DNA of 64,000 bases from Marinobacterium sp. (GTDB lineage: Bacteria; Pseudomonadota; Gammaproteobacteria; Pseudomonadales; Balneatricaceae): contig JAUWAC010000011.1 of NCBI GenBank assembly GCA_030602245.1, positions 1 through 64,000 on the forward strand. Direction: 5' to 3'. The notes below the pieces were generated by a model. That model saw only the letters and a program-made list of their open reading frames with translations. It ran no database searches and was not told the DNA's origin. Below are positions 54,860 to 62,994 of the stretch, piece after piece (within the stretch, counting starts at the first letter, position 1; each line of letters starts with the position of its first letter). Both the position numbers and the translations under genes were made by a program.

Positions 54860-56683
54860 TCAGTGGCTGCGCAGCCAGCGATCGCACTCCTGCAGTGGCG
54901 TCGCGGCGAGCAGTCGCTGTCCGATACGCAGCAGCGGCCGCAGATCGCGCCTGACCCGTGCCTGATCCTGCTCAACCTGAATCAGACCGCCGGCCTCCAG
55001 CTGGCTCACCAGTTGTCGGATCTGGCGTGGATCAGCGTAGTCCGGAGCCGGGTGGCCAAACCACGGATGCAGGCGGCGCGCCAGCGCGGTTGCCAGTTCA
55101 AGCAGCTGCTCCGTGCCGATATGGGGTTGCTGATCGAGGATGCGCACGACCAGATAGTGGCGTAGCAGGATCGGCTCCACCGTGCGCATCAGCAGCAGTG
55201 CCAGCGGATTGTCACCAATGCGCAGGTAGCGCATCTCCTCGCGCAAGAGCCCGTGGTCGATCAAGGTGCGGCGGATACGGCTGATCGCATCAGGCTCGAG
55301 CAGGGCCGGCGGCAGGTGAAACTCCGCATTGAAGTAGGGCAGCAGCCCACGCAGCAGGCGTGTGATGGTCGATTTGCCTGGTGCCGGCAGGCGGGCACTG
55401 AACAGCAGCATCAGTCCCGGCAGAATCAGGTTGTGGGCGATGTTATTGCGATAGAAACACAGGCCGGCGGCCTGGCGTTCGCTGGCGCTGATGCGCGGGC
55501 CGATGCGGCTCAGTTGACGCCGTTTCAGCGCCGCGTGGATCGCCTGGTCGGCGCTCGGATCCCGCTTCGGCAGTGCCACGCCGAGCGCCTGCAGCAGCGC
55601 GCTGAGGCGGGTGTAGCGGGCGTTCAGCTCCGCGGTATCGCAACTGATGCCGTCCGAGGCCAGCAGCAGGGTGGCCAGGCGTGCCACCGGTGTGGCGACC
55701 GCGCAGGCATTGATCCGTTGCAACAGTTCGATCCCCAGCGCCGCGCCCGAGAGGGGGGCATGATGCGTCTCAGGGGCGATCAGCAGTGGCTCACCGATAT
55801 CGACATAGGCCCCGTCGCCACGGCGCAGCAGATTGCGACTGGCGCCGAGCAGACCCGCGAGGCTCTCGCGGGTTTTAGGGGCGCCGGCCAGTTCCCGCAG
55901 ATACTGACTGTTGTCCAGGCACAGGTCGTAATTGATCGCCACCGGCACCAGCGCCAACGGTCGCTCGGGTGCTGCCTGCCACGCCTGCAGCGTCATGCCA
56001 AGCAGGCCGCGGCGGGCGGGCAGCAGGCGTCCGGTGCGGCTGCGCCCGCCTTCAAGGAAAAATTCGAGCGTATGCCCCCGTTGCAGCATCAGGCTCAGGT
56101 AGCTGCGGAACAGCTCGGTGTAGAGGGCATCGTCGAGGAAGCGGCGGCGCATGAAGATCGCGCCGCCACGGCGCAGGATCGGCCCCAGCAATGGCAGATT
56201 CAGGTTATCGCCTGCTGCGATATGCGGCAGCGCGAGCCCCTTGCGGTGCAGCGCCCACGACAGCAGCAGGTAGTCGACATGGCTGCGGTGGGCCGGCAGG
56301 TAGATCAGCTGATGGGTGCGACTGAGGGTGGTCAGCCGCTCGAAGCCGCGCAGCTCAATATGGCGGTAGAGGTGACGCAGGGCCGGCGATATCAGCAGGT
56401 CGAGCAGCGCGACCGTGGCGGGGCTGAAGTCGGCGCAGATGGTTTCCAGCTCCGCCCGCGCCGCGCGCTCCACCGCCAGCACGGGACGACCGCTGCGCTC
56501 GGCCTCGGCCGCGACCGCAGCGCGGATGCTGTCCCGGCTCAGCAACAGTGGGATGATCGCGCGGCGGGGCGAGAGCGGTGCCGTTGTGTCAGGCCATTGC
56601 GCGCGCCGCTGCAGCCAGTTCCGGCAGCGTTGTTTGACGCCGCGCCAGAGGTGGCGAAGCCGGGTGTGAAGGGACCCGGGCAT
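54860..56683 (-). CDS. plsB: Glycerol-3-phosphate acyltransferase, N-terminally short
   Basis: This 607-residue protein makes lysophosphatidic acid from glycerol 3-phosphate and acyl-ACP or acyl-CoA at the inner membrane. The acyltransferase motifs are all present: HRSHVD with H132 and D137, GGAIFMRRRF near 173-182, EGGRSRTGR at 211-219 and VPVAINYD near 242. E. coli PlsB is 807 residues with its catalytic His at 306, so about 170 N-terminal residues are missing here. The start is ATG 56683; no in-frame family-like extension continues upstream. It could be a short PlsB or a paralogue; a second copy elsewhere cannot be excluded. Confidence 0.88.
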   Translation of the reverse strand: MPGSLHTRLRHLWRGVKQRCRNWLQRRAQWPDTTAPLSPRRAIIPLLLSRDSIRAAVAAEAERSGRPVLAVERAARAELETICADFSPATVALLDLLISPALRHLYRHIELRGFERLTTLSRTHQLIYLPAHRSHVDYLLLSWALHRKGLALPHIAAGDNLNLPLLGPILRRGGAIFMRRRFLDDALYTELFRSYLSLMLQRGHTLEFFLEGGRSRTGRLLPARRGLLGMTLQAWQAAPERPLALVPVAINYDLCLDNSQYLRELAGAPKTRESLAGLLGASRNLLRRGDGAYVDIGEPLLIAPETHHAPLSGAALGIELLQRINACAVATPVARLATLLLASDGISCDTAELNARYTRLSALLQALGVALPKRDPSADQAIHAALKRRQLSRIGPRISASERQAAGLCFYRNNIAHNLILPGLMLLFSARLPAPGKSTITRLLRGLLPYFNAEFHLPPALLEPDAISRIRRTLIDHGLLREEMRYLRIGDNPLALLLMRTVEPILLRHYLVVRILDQQPHIGTEQLLELATALARRLHPWFGHPAPDYADPRQIRQLVSQLEAGGLIQVEQDQARVRRDLRPLLRIGQRLLAATPLQECDRWLRSH

Positions 56684-56692
56684 CGGCGTGTC

Positions 56693-56893
56693 TCAGTAGT
56701 GCGGCGGCGGCTGGTCTTCGGGGCCGGGACCCGCGTTCGTCTCTTTCAGCTCGGTATTGAGAATCTGCACCATGCGGGTCAGGCGCTCGATATCCTTCTC
56801 CTGTCGGGCCACGACTTCGCTGAGTTTGTCGATGGCGTCCTCCTGAAAGGCGATGTGGGACTCCAGTTCCGCGATGTGATCGTTTACCGACAT
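56693..56893 (-). CDS. slyX: SlyX family protein
   Basis: This 66-residue protein starts at ATG 56893 (MSVNDHIAELESHIAFQEDA). It is mostly one coiled coil (residues 1-50, heptads of I/L/V) with a Pro-rich tail PEDQPPPHY, the mark of SlyX. Function is unknown. It lies 9 bases upstream of plsB on the same strand. Confidence 0.9.
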   Translation of the reverse strand: MSVNDHIAELESHIAFQEDAIDKLSEVVARQEKDIERLTRMVQILNTELKETNAGPGPEDQPPPHY

Positions 56894-57098
56894 CAGGACC
56901 TCCTGGTTCAATCGGTGAATGGTACTGCAAGCATAGCCAAGCATGGTCACGGTGAAAACTCGGCGATACCCCGCGTGCATTGGATAAGTTGTTGAAAAAT
57001 TATGGCAATTAAGGTATATCTCGGCGGTTGACCCTGTCTGTTTCCTGGGCCGGGTATCGGGTATCCAATTTTAGAAAAATAGAAGAGAAATCGAATAG

Positions 57099-57551
57099 AT
57101 GAGTGGTATTCAGGTTTTCAAGAGTATTGTTCTTAGCATCATCGCGGCTGTTGCCATCCCGTCGGTCCTGTCTCAGGTGACGTCTGCAGAGATCGAGCTT
57201 AACGCGGCTGTGCTGGGTGTGACCTTTGTTATCGTACTGGCTGCGACCCTGATCACGGCGCTGGGGCAGGGCGGTGCGGCCGCGAAGCCGGCAGCCGAGC
57301 GTCGCGCTGTCGCGGCTGACAGTGACGAGCAGGAGGATGATGACCGTGAAGAGGGTACGGTGAAGTGGTTCAATGTCTCCAAGGGCTTCGGCTTCATCAC
57401 CCGCGCCAATGGCGATGATGTGTTCGTGCACTTCCGTAATATCCGCGGCCGTGGCCACCGTTCGCTGAATGAAGGCCAGCGCGTGCGTTTCAACGTGCAT
57501 CAGAGCGAGAAGGGGCTGCAGGCCGAGGATGTCTCGGTCGTGCGCAACTGA
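57099..57551 (+). CDS. Membrane-tethered cold-shock-domain protein
   Basis: This 150-residue protein has two hydrophobic segments (about 6-24 and 36-56), a short Ala-rich stretch, an acidic linker (residues 74-86, [11 protein letters not shown]) and a C-terminal cold-shock domain, about 86-149. The domain has RNP1 KGFGFI at 95-100 and RNP2 VFVHF at 108-112, so it should bind single-stranded nucleic acid. With two membrane passes and no charged leader, the domain probably faces the cytoplasm. Most cold-shock proteins are free and about 70 residues. The role is unknown; RNA binding at the membrane is inference. The 205-base gap upstream is A+T-rich. Confidence 0.85.
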   Translation: MSGIQVFKSIVLSIIAAVAIPSVLSQVTSAEIELNAAVLGVTFVIVLAATLITALGQGGAAAKPAAERRAVAADSDEQEDDDREEGTVKWFNVSKGFGFITRANGDDVFVHFRNIRGRGHRSLNEGQRVRFNVHQSEKGLQAEDVSVVRN

Positions 57552-57593
57552 CGCGGCGGCCGTTGACGCGCCGGCCGCTGACGCGGCAGTCGC
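57549..57593 (+). repeat. Three tandem 15-bp units repeating a stop codon
   Basis: Units TGACGCGGCGGCCGT, TGACGCGCCGGCCGC and TGACGCGGCAGTCGC lie head-to-tail at 57549-57563, 57564-57578 and 57579-57593. The first TGA is the stop codon of the cold-shock-domain gene, and, because 15 is a multiple of three, the other two TGA triplets fall in the same frame. It probably arose by local duplication. Confidence 0.8.
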
Positions 57594-57618
57594 CCTCGCG
57601 GTGTACGCGCGACACAGG

Positions 57619-57646
57619 AAAACGGGAGCCGCAGGGCTCCCGTTTT
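57619..57646. terminator. Bidirectional terminator between CSD gene and flavin reductase
   Basis: AAAACGGGAGCC (57619-57630) pairs perfectly with GGCTCCCGTTTT (57635-57646) around GCAG, with A/T runs on both sides. It serves two convergent genes. Confidence 0.9.
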
Positions 57647-57652
57647 GCGTTT

Positions 57653-58591
57653 TCAGGCCCGGCGAATGATGCTGTTGAGGATCTGTTTGAACAGCTCAAT
57701 CTGGCTGGCGTCGAACTCGGCAAACACCTGTGCCTGCTCCTGCTCCGACATCGCCCAGTACTGACGCGCACGCTCCATGCCGACCGGGCTGAGGCGGTAT
57801 CCACCGCCCTCCTGCGCGGCGACGAGGCCGGCGTGTTCCAGGTTCTCCAGCGCCTCGCGCACCTCCGAGCCCGGCAGGCTCGACTCGCGTTGCAAGCGTT
57901 CCTCGCGCCCATCCTCCAGTACGCTGAGCAGAATCAGTACCCGCGCCTCGCTGACACTCAGGCCCAGCGCCTGCTGTTTTGGCAGATAGGCGCTCTGGTA
58001 GGCGTTGACCGCCTGCAGCATCAGATAGAGCAGATTGTTGGCCAGGCGCGACTCGAGTTCGGGTTCGCGCGGCGCGGCAGCGGGCCGTTGCTGCAGACGC
58101 GGATGCGGCAGCACCAGCGAATAGGCGCCCTGATGGTAGAGCAGTGGCGCGCGGCCGAAATCATCGAAATCGAGCACCCGGCCGATCAGAATCCAGTGAT
58201 CGCCGGCGTCCACCGTTTCATGCAGGGTACAGTGGAAGCGGGCCGCGCACCCTTCCAGCAGCGGTGCCCGGCCCGGCCCTTCGCGATAGTCGATATTGGC
58301 GAATTTGTCGCTGTGCGGGCGGGCAAACTGGTTTGACAGGTCGAGCTGATCGGCGGCGAGGATGTTGACGGCGAAGTGGTTGGCGCGGCGGATGACGTCG
58401 AGGCTGTCCACGGAGCGTTTATCGAGGCTCCAGAGTACCAGTGGCGGGTCCAGCGACACTGAATTGAAGCTGTTGACGGTCAGGCCGATCCGCTCGCCTT
58501 CCGGGCTCTGTGCCGTGACGACGGTGATGCCGGTGGCGAAATTGCCCAGTGCGCGGCGCAGGGCATGGGTGTCGAAGGCTTGGTTGCTCAT
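57653..58591 (-). CDS. Flavin reductase fused to MarR-like domain
   Basis: This 312-residue protein has an N-terminal flavin-reductase split barrel (about 8-160), with LRRALGNFATGITVVTAQSP, GLTVNSFNSVSLDPPLVLWS and FAVNILAADQLDLSNQFARP. The C-terminal 130 residues are helical and MarR-like (LGLSVSEARVLILLSVLEDG, then LPGSEVREALENLEHAGLV). The known precedent is the reductase of the two-component 4-hydroxyphenylacetate 3-hydroxylase of Acinetobacter, whose MarR-like tail gates activity by binding the substrate. Here no oxygenase gene is nearby, so the partner and ligand are unknown. Confidence 0.88.
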   Translation of the reverse strand: MSNQAFDTHALRRALGNFATGITVVTAQSPEGERIGLTVNSFNSVSLDPPLVLWSLDKRSVDSLDVIRRANHFAVNILAADQLDLSNQFARPHSDKFANIDYREGPGRAPLLEGCAARFHCTLHETVDAGDHWILIGRVLDFDDFGRAPLLYHQGAYSLVLPHPRLQQRPAAAPREPELESRLANNLLYLMLQAVNAYQSAYLPKQQALGLSVSEARVLILLSVLEDGREERLQRESSLPGSEVREALENLEHAGLVAAQEGGGYRLSPVGMERARQYWAMSEQEQAQVFAEFDASQIELFKQILNSIIRRA

Positions 58592-58721
58592 CTGCTCACT
58601 CCTGTACCGGTCCCGCGGGGCCGGGCAAGCTGGTGCATGAGACCCCCGCGAGTTTCGACAGGAGGCGCTGTTTACTGAACAATAGCACCCCTGAACGAAA
58701 ACACTCCACGGAGGTATCAGC

Positions 58722-59462
58722 GTGGCAGCGGCGAAAAAACGGACATTATGGTTACTGCTGGCCCTGCTTGGCGCGGGCGGATCCCCGCAGGCGCTGGCGT
58801 CGCACGACAGCTGTGCGGCGGACCTGTTGGCCCGTCACGCGGGTGAGACGCTGTCGTACCGCGTTGACTGGAAAGGGTTCTCGCTGGACAGCGTACGCCA
58901 GATCGCACAGCTCGAGGACGGTCGCTGGGAGGCGCAGAACCGCAGCAGCCTGCTGTTCATGGCGATCGAAGAGCGCAGCCATTTCGCGCTCGATGGCGGG
59001 CAGATCCGCAGCCTGGAGTACCGCTATGACCGCCAGGGGCTGAGCAACAAACATGATCTGCGGCTGGTGTTTGGCAGCGGTTATTACGATGTCTTTTCGC
59101 CGCGCGGAGATGGCCGCATGGAGGTTGCCGCGCCCGTGTATGACCTGCTCAACCATCAGCTGCAGATGCGGATCGATCTGGCCTGTGACGCGCCCCGGCC
59201 GCACTATCGCTATCCGATCGCCCGGCGCACCCGCGTCAGTGACTACCGGTATCGGCGCGTCGGTGAGGAATCCGTGACAACGCCGGCGGGCACCTTTACG
59301 GCGGTAGTGCTGGAGCGGGGTGAGGCCGACGACAAGCTGGATCGGGTCTGGCTGGCGCCGGCGCTGGATTACCTGATTGTCCGTCTCGTGCATCAGGAGG
59401 ATGACGAGCGCGCGGAACTGCAGCTGCTGCGCGATCCGCGGCTCAGTGGCGGATCAGGCTGA
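58722..59462 (+). CDS. DUF3108 exported protein
   Basis: This 246-residue protein starts at GTG 58722 after GGAGG. It has a signal peptide (KKRTLWLLLALLGAGG, cut probably after ALA near residue 26) and two cysteines after it. Its family-like elements are YRVDWKGFSLDSVRQIAQLE, LSNKHDLRLVFGSGYYDV and GTFTAVVLERGEADDKLDRV. DUF3108 proteins are expected to be periplasmic; their function is unknown. Its last 20 bases overlap the convergent argO tail-to-tail. Confidence 0.85.
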   Translation: MAAAKKRTLWLLLALLGAGGSPQALASHDSCAADLLARHAGETLSYRVDWKGFSLDSVRQIAQLEDGRWEAQNRSSLLFMAIEERSHFALDGGQIRSLEYRYDRQGLSNKHDLRLVFGSGYYDVFSPRGDGRMEVAAPVYDLLNHQLQMRIDLACDAPRPHYRYPIARRTRVSDYRYRRVGEESVTTPAGTFTAVVLERGEADDKLDRVWLAPALDYLIVRLVHQEDDERAELQLLRDPRLSGGSG

Positions 59463-60066
59463 TCGCAATCGTCCACATCATCACGCAGATGAGGCCATCG
59501 AGCACGCGCCAGGCAATCGGGCGACGGAATAACGGCTCCAGCCAGCGGGCGCCGATGCACAGACTCAGGAACCAGATCGCCGAGAAGGTGATCGCGCCGA
59601 CCGCGAACCACAGCCGCAGCTCTGCTTCGTACTGGCCGCCGATGCTGCCGATCAACACCACCGTATCGATCCACGCATGCGGATTGAGCAGGGTAACGGC
59701 GGCGGTTGTCAGCAGCGCGGTGCGCAGCGTGGCCACCCCGTTGTCTGCGGCGGTCAGGGCGTTGCTGTCGAGGGCGCGCCGGGCCGCACGATAACCAAAC
59801 CAGGCCAGAAACAGGGCGCCGCCCCAGCGTGCGATCTCCAGCAGCAGCGGGGACTGGTTGATCAGCACGCCAAGGCCGGCGACACCGGCCGTGATCAGGA
59901 CGGCGTCGAACAGAATGCACAGCAGTGCGATCGGCCAGTGGAACTGCCGTTTCAGGCTCTGTGTCAGCAGAAAGGCGTTCTGTGCACCGATCGCCATAAT
60001 CAGGCCGGCGGATGTCATCAGCCCCTTGCCCCAGGCCAGCCATTCCAGTGTCAGTATCGGTGTCAT
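59443..60066 (-). CDS. argO: LysE/ArgO family amino-acid exporter
   Basis: This 207-residue protein starts at ATG 60066 (MTPILTLEWLAWGKGLMTSA). It has six hydrophobic segments and the ArgO/LysE marks GLIMAIGAQNAFLLTQSLKR, LFLAWFGYRAARRALDSNAL and LNPHAWIDTVVLIGSIGGQY. E. coli ArgO exports arginine and is controlled by ArgP. The divergent neighbour is an ArgP-like regulator, which supports the same role; lysine is also possible. Confidence 0.92.
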   Translation of the reverse strand: MTPILTLEWLAWGKGLMTSAGLIMAIGAQNAFLLTQSLKRQFHWPIALLCILFDAVLITAGVAGLGVLINQSPLLLEIARWGGALFLAWFGYRAARRALDSNALTAADNGVATLRTALLTTAAVTLLNPHAWIDTVVLIGSIGGQYEAELRLWFAVGAITFSAIWFLSLCIGARWLEPLFRRPIAWRVLDGLICVMMWTIAISLIRH

Positions 60067-60165
60067 TGCAATCTCCCTGTTCCGGTCACGTTGAAGCAGG
60101 CGCATATTGCGAGAGTGGCGATAGTAAGTAAAACTAATCTTTTTAATATCTGATAAGCAGGACTA
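60067..60165. promoter_or_regulatory. argO-argP divergent control region
   Basis: This 99-base gap lies between the two start codons. It is A+T-rich in the middle (around 60120-60155) and holds two similar elements, AAAACTAATC near 60127-60136 and AGGACTAATG near 60159-60168. ArgP activates argO in E. coli. I infer that its site lies here but cannot define it. Confidence 0.45.
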
Positions 60166-61092
60166 ATGATGCTGGATACCCGTCAACTGGCGGCGCTGGC
60201 GGCGGTGCTCGAGGAGGGGAGCTTCGAGCGCGCCGCGCGGCGGTTGCATGTGACTCAATCCGCCGTCTCGCAACGCATCAAGCAGCTCGAAGAGCGGCTG
60301 GGGCAGACCTTGGTGTTGCGGACCGTACCGATTCGCGCCACGGCGGCGGGACAGCAGGTGCTCAAGCATTTTCGTCAGGTTGATCTGCTGGAGCAGGAGT
60401 TGCTTAGTGCGCTGTCGGCGCGCGATGCACAGGGCTACACGCGGGTCGCCATCGGCGTCAACGCCGACAGTCTTGAGACCTGGTTTCAGGATGCCTTGTC
60501 ACAGCTGCTGAAACGGGAACCGCTGCTGATCGATCTCAAGGTGGACGATCAGGACGCGACGCAGCAGTTGCTGCGCGACGGTGAGGTGGTGGGGTGTATT
60601 ACCTCGAGTCCGAAGGCGATGCCGGGCTGCTCCAGTGTGCCGCTGGGGGTCATCCCGTACCGCTGTCTGGCCAGCCCTGAATACCTGGCCCGCTACTTTC
60701 CGAACGGGGTGGCGGCGGCGCAGTTTCGGCGTGCGCCCGTGGCTGAGTTCAGTCACAAGGATCAGCTGCAGAACCGCTATCTGGAGCGCTTTTTCGGCAT
60801 CGGTGCGCATGAGTATCCGCGCCATCGGGTGCCGTCATCGACCGCGTTCTGCGATCTGATCGTGCGTGGGCTTGCCTGTGGCATGGTGCCGGATCAGCAG
60901 GGCCAGCCGCTGATCGAGAGCGGACAGGTGCAGGACATGACGCCGGGGCGCTATCTGGCGGTGCCGTTGTACTGGCATGTCTGGAGCCTGCGCTCGGAAC
61001 TGATTCACAAGCTGACCGATGCGCTGGTGCAGACCGCACAGGCACAGCTCGACCGTTTCGAACAGCACGGCGAGCTGACCCACCCGGCCTGA
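60166..61092 (+). CDS. argP: LysR-type regulator ArgP
   Basis: This 308-residue protein has an N-terminal winged helix (DTRQLAALAAVLEEGSFERA, then LHVTQSAVSQRIKQLEERLG) and a LysR effector domain. Features such as RVAIGVNADSLETWFQDAL, CSSVPLGVIPYRCLASPEYL and HRVPSSTAFCDLIVRGLACG are ArgP-like. In E. coli it senses arginine and lysine. Two ATGs (60166, 60169) are possible starts. It is divergent from argO, as in many relatives. Confidence 0.94.
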   Translation: MMLDTRQLAALAAVLEEGSFERAARRLHVTQSAVSQRIKQLEERLGQTLVLRTVPIRATAAGQQVLKHFRQVDLLEQELLSALSARDAQGYTRVAIGVNADSLETWFQDALSQLLKREPLLIDLKVDDQDATQQLLRDGEVVGCITSSPKAMPGCSSVPLGVIPYRCLASPEYLARYFPNGVAAAQFRRAPVAEFSHKDQLQNRYLERFFGIGAHEYPRHRVPSSTAFCDLIVRGLACGMVPDQQGQPLIESGQVQDMTPGRYLAVPLYWHVWSLRSELIHKLTDALVQTAQAQLDRFEQHGELTHPA

Positions 61093-61692
61093 TCAGCCCA
61101 GTCCGAGTTTGAGGCCGAGGGCGATCAGTGCGCCGCCGACCAGCTGTTCCAGCCGGCGCTTGAGGCGCATCAGGCGGGCGCGAATCGCCGGGCGCGCGAG
61201 CAGGGTCAGCAGCAGCGTGAACCAACTGATCTCCGCCAGTGCCGGGGTGGCCACGTAGAGCAGCTGTTCGGCCAGCGACTGCTCCGGGTGCAGCACCTGC
61301 GCGAAGATGGCAAGGAAGAAAATCAGCACCTTGGGATTGAACAGGCTGATCAGCAGACCGCTCAGGTAGGGCGACGGCCCCCCGCGTGCGGGCGCCTCCT
61401 GGCTGGCATCGGCGCCGCGCTGCAACAGCTGTAACAGGCCCAGCAGGAGCAGGTAGCCGGCACCGAACCAGCGGATCGCCTCGAACAGCGCCGGTGACTG
61501 CTGAATCAGAGCCGTGATCCCCAGCAGCGACAGCGAACCGTGGATCAACAGTGCCGACGCCAGCCCCATGACGGTCAGTATGCCGGCACGCAGCGACCCG
61601 CTCAGGGTGTTGCGCAGAACGATGGCCAGGTTTGCGCCCGGTACCATTGCCCCCCCCAGGGTGATGGCTAAAAACAGCAGCCACTCCAGCAT
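61093..61692 (-). CDS. LysE/RhtB family exporter
   Basis: This 199-residue inner-membrane protein starts at ATG 61692 (MLEWLLFLAITLGGAMVPGA), preceded by AGAGG. It has about six hydrophobic segments and RhtB-family marks (VPGANLAIVLRNTLSGSLRA, then WFGAGYLLLLGLLQLL and NPKVLIFFLAIFAQV). The substrate is unknown. It is 124 bases downstream of a LysR gene on the same strand and is probably regulated by it, which is inference. Confidence 0.9.
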   Translation of the reverse strand: MLEWLLFLAITLGGAMVPGANLAIVLRNTLSGSLRAGILTVMGLASALLIHGSLSLLGITALIQQSPALFEAIRWFGAGYLLLLGLLQLLQRGADASQEAPARGGPSPYLSGLLISLFNPKVLIFFLAIFAQVLHPEQSLAEQLLYVATPALAEISWFTLLLTLLARPAIRARLMRLKRRLEQLVGGALIALGLKLGLG

Positions 61693-61816
61693 GATGACCT
61701 CTAATCCATAATCCAAAATGATGCAGTGGAGTCTATGGATGCGCAGAGGCGGATTCCAATCGCCCTTTTTGATACAGGGTATAATTTTAAATTATGAGTT
61801 GTAGCCCTCTTCGGCG

Positions 61817-62728
61817 TCAGTGAGAGAAGGGGGATTCCGCCAGTGCCTGGAACAGCCGCTCGCGCAGGAAGCGGTGGGCGGCATCGTGCTGTGCCCGACG
61901 GTGCCACAGCAGGTAATACTGCACCGGTGGCAGTTGCAGCGGCAGCGGGCGCTGAACCAGCCCGAACGCCGGCGCGAGGCTTTGCGCCATATGCGCCGGC
62001 AGTGTCAGCAGAGCATCGCTGTTGGCGGTGAACGCCAGTGCCGCCTGAATGAACGGGATGCTGGCGCGGACGTGGCGCCGCAGCCCCTGCGCGGCAAGCG
62101 CTTCGTCGACCAGCCGGTTCTTGTCACCGCCGCCGCTGATACTGATATGGTCGGCGGCGGTATAGGCATCGAGGTCAAGCGTGGCCGATGCCAGCGGGTG
62201 CCCGGCCCGCATCAGGCAGGCCCAGGTATCGGCGCCAACCTCGCGGCCGTGAATATCGTCCGGCACCTGATCCAGTACGCAGGCGGCCATATCCAGCCGA
62301 CCTTCGCGCAGGTCGCCGATCATGCCCGGTTCCCACAGGTGGAAGTGCAGCCGCAGACCCGGCACTTCCCGTGTCAGCTCGCCGACCAGTGTCGGCAGAA
62401 TGTGCTCGCCGATATAGTCGGTGATGGCGATATTGAAGCGACCCTGAAAGTGTTCGGCACTGAAGTGGCCCGGGGTGAAAAACGCCTCGAGCTGCTGCAG
62501 CACCGGCGGCAATTGCCGCTGCAGTTCTTCGCCCCGTGCGGTCAGTTGCATCTGATTGCCGACACGTACCAGCAGCGGGTCGTCGAACAGCTCGCGCAGC
62601 TGGGCAAGGCTGCGACTGATAGCCGGCTGGGTCAGGTTCAGCGCGCGGGCCGCGTTGCTGACGCTGCGCAGCTCGAGCAGCTGCTGCAGCACCAGCAACA
62701 GGTTCAGGTTGATGCGCGAGAGTTCCAC
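61817..62728 (-). CDS. LysR family transcriptional regulator
   Basis: This 303-residue regulator has the winged helix NLLLVLQQLLELRSVSNAAR / LNLTQPAISRSLAQLRELFD and an effector domain (FNIAITDYIGEHILPTLVGE; HISISGGGDKNRLVDEALAA). It has the NodD/PcpR-like N-terminus (MELSRINLNLL). The ligand is unknown. It lies upstream of the LysE-type gene 61093-61692 on the same strand rather than divergent, so the two could share a transcript. Confidence 0.93.
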   Translation of the reverse strand: MELSRINLNLLLVLQQLLELRSVSNAARALNLTQPAISRSLAQLRELFDDPLLVRVGNQMQLTARGEELQRQLPPVLQQLEAFFTPGHFSAEHFQGRFNIAITDYIGEHILPTLVGELTREVPGLRLHFHLWEPGMIGDLREGRLDMAACVLDQVPDDIHGREVGADTWACLMRAGHPLASATLDLDAYTAADHISISGGGDKNRLVDEALAAQGLRRHVRASIPFIQAALAFTANSDALLTLPAHMAQSLAPAFGLVQRPLPLQLPPVQYYLLWHRRAQHDAAHRFLRERLFQALAESPFSH

Positions 62729-62742
62729 GGCGTCAGCGTCCG

Positions 62743-62922
62743 TCAGTCCTGCGTGGGTGGCGTGCTGTCGTCGTCATCGCCGTTGCCATCCTGTTCGGCC
62801 TTGCGCTGTGCCTCGGCGGCCCGCCAGACGCGCATCGCCTCGTAGTAGGTATCCCAGACGCAGGGTGAGCATTCGCTTTCGCAGCATTCGCCGTCCATCG
62901 GGGGCGTCGGCTTTTCGGTCAT
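62743..62922 (-). CDS. Oxidoreductase-like small protein
   Basis: This 59-residue protein starts at ATG 62922 after GGAGG. It carries the Cys pattern CCESECSPCVWDTYYEAM, typical of the oxidoreductase-like domain (PF09791), and an acidic tail (DGNGDDDDS). Four cysteines could bind metal or act in redox. Function is unknown. It lies 14 bases before the LysR gene and 72 bases after the hrpB stop. A longer start at 62955 is possible but has a poor ribosome site. Confidence 0.75.
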   Translation of the reverse strand: MTEKPTPPMDGECCESECSPCVWDTYYEAMRVWRAAEAQRKAEQDGNGDDDDSTPPTQD

Positions 62923-62994
62923 GGGTCCCTCCGCGGGTTGGTGGGTTCTGTTCATTCGTCTGCCGCTCTATTGTAACGGCTTTGGCGGTCCGCC

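Noticed and set aside
55253-56995. Plus-strand frame opposite plsB and slyX
   Set aside because: It is an antisense shadow; plsB motifs on the other strand are complete.
57549-57593. CRISPR-like repeat array
   Set aside because: The units are contiguous without spacers and only 15 bases long, so this is a simple tandem repeat.
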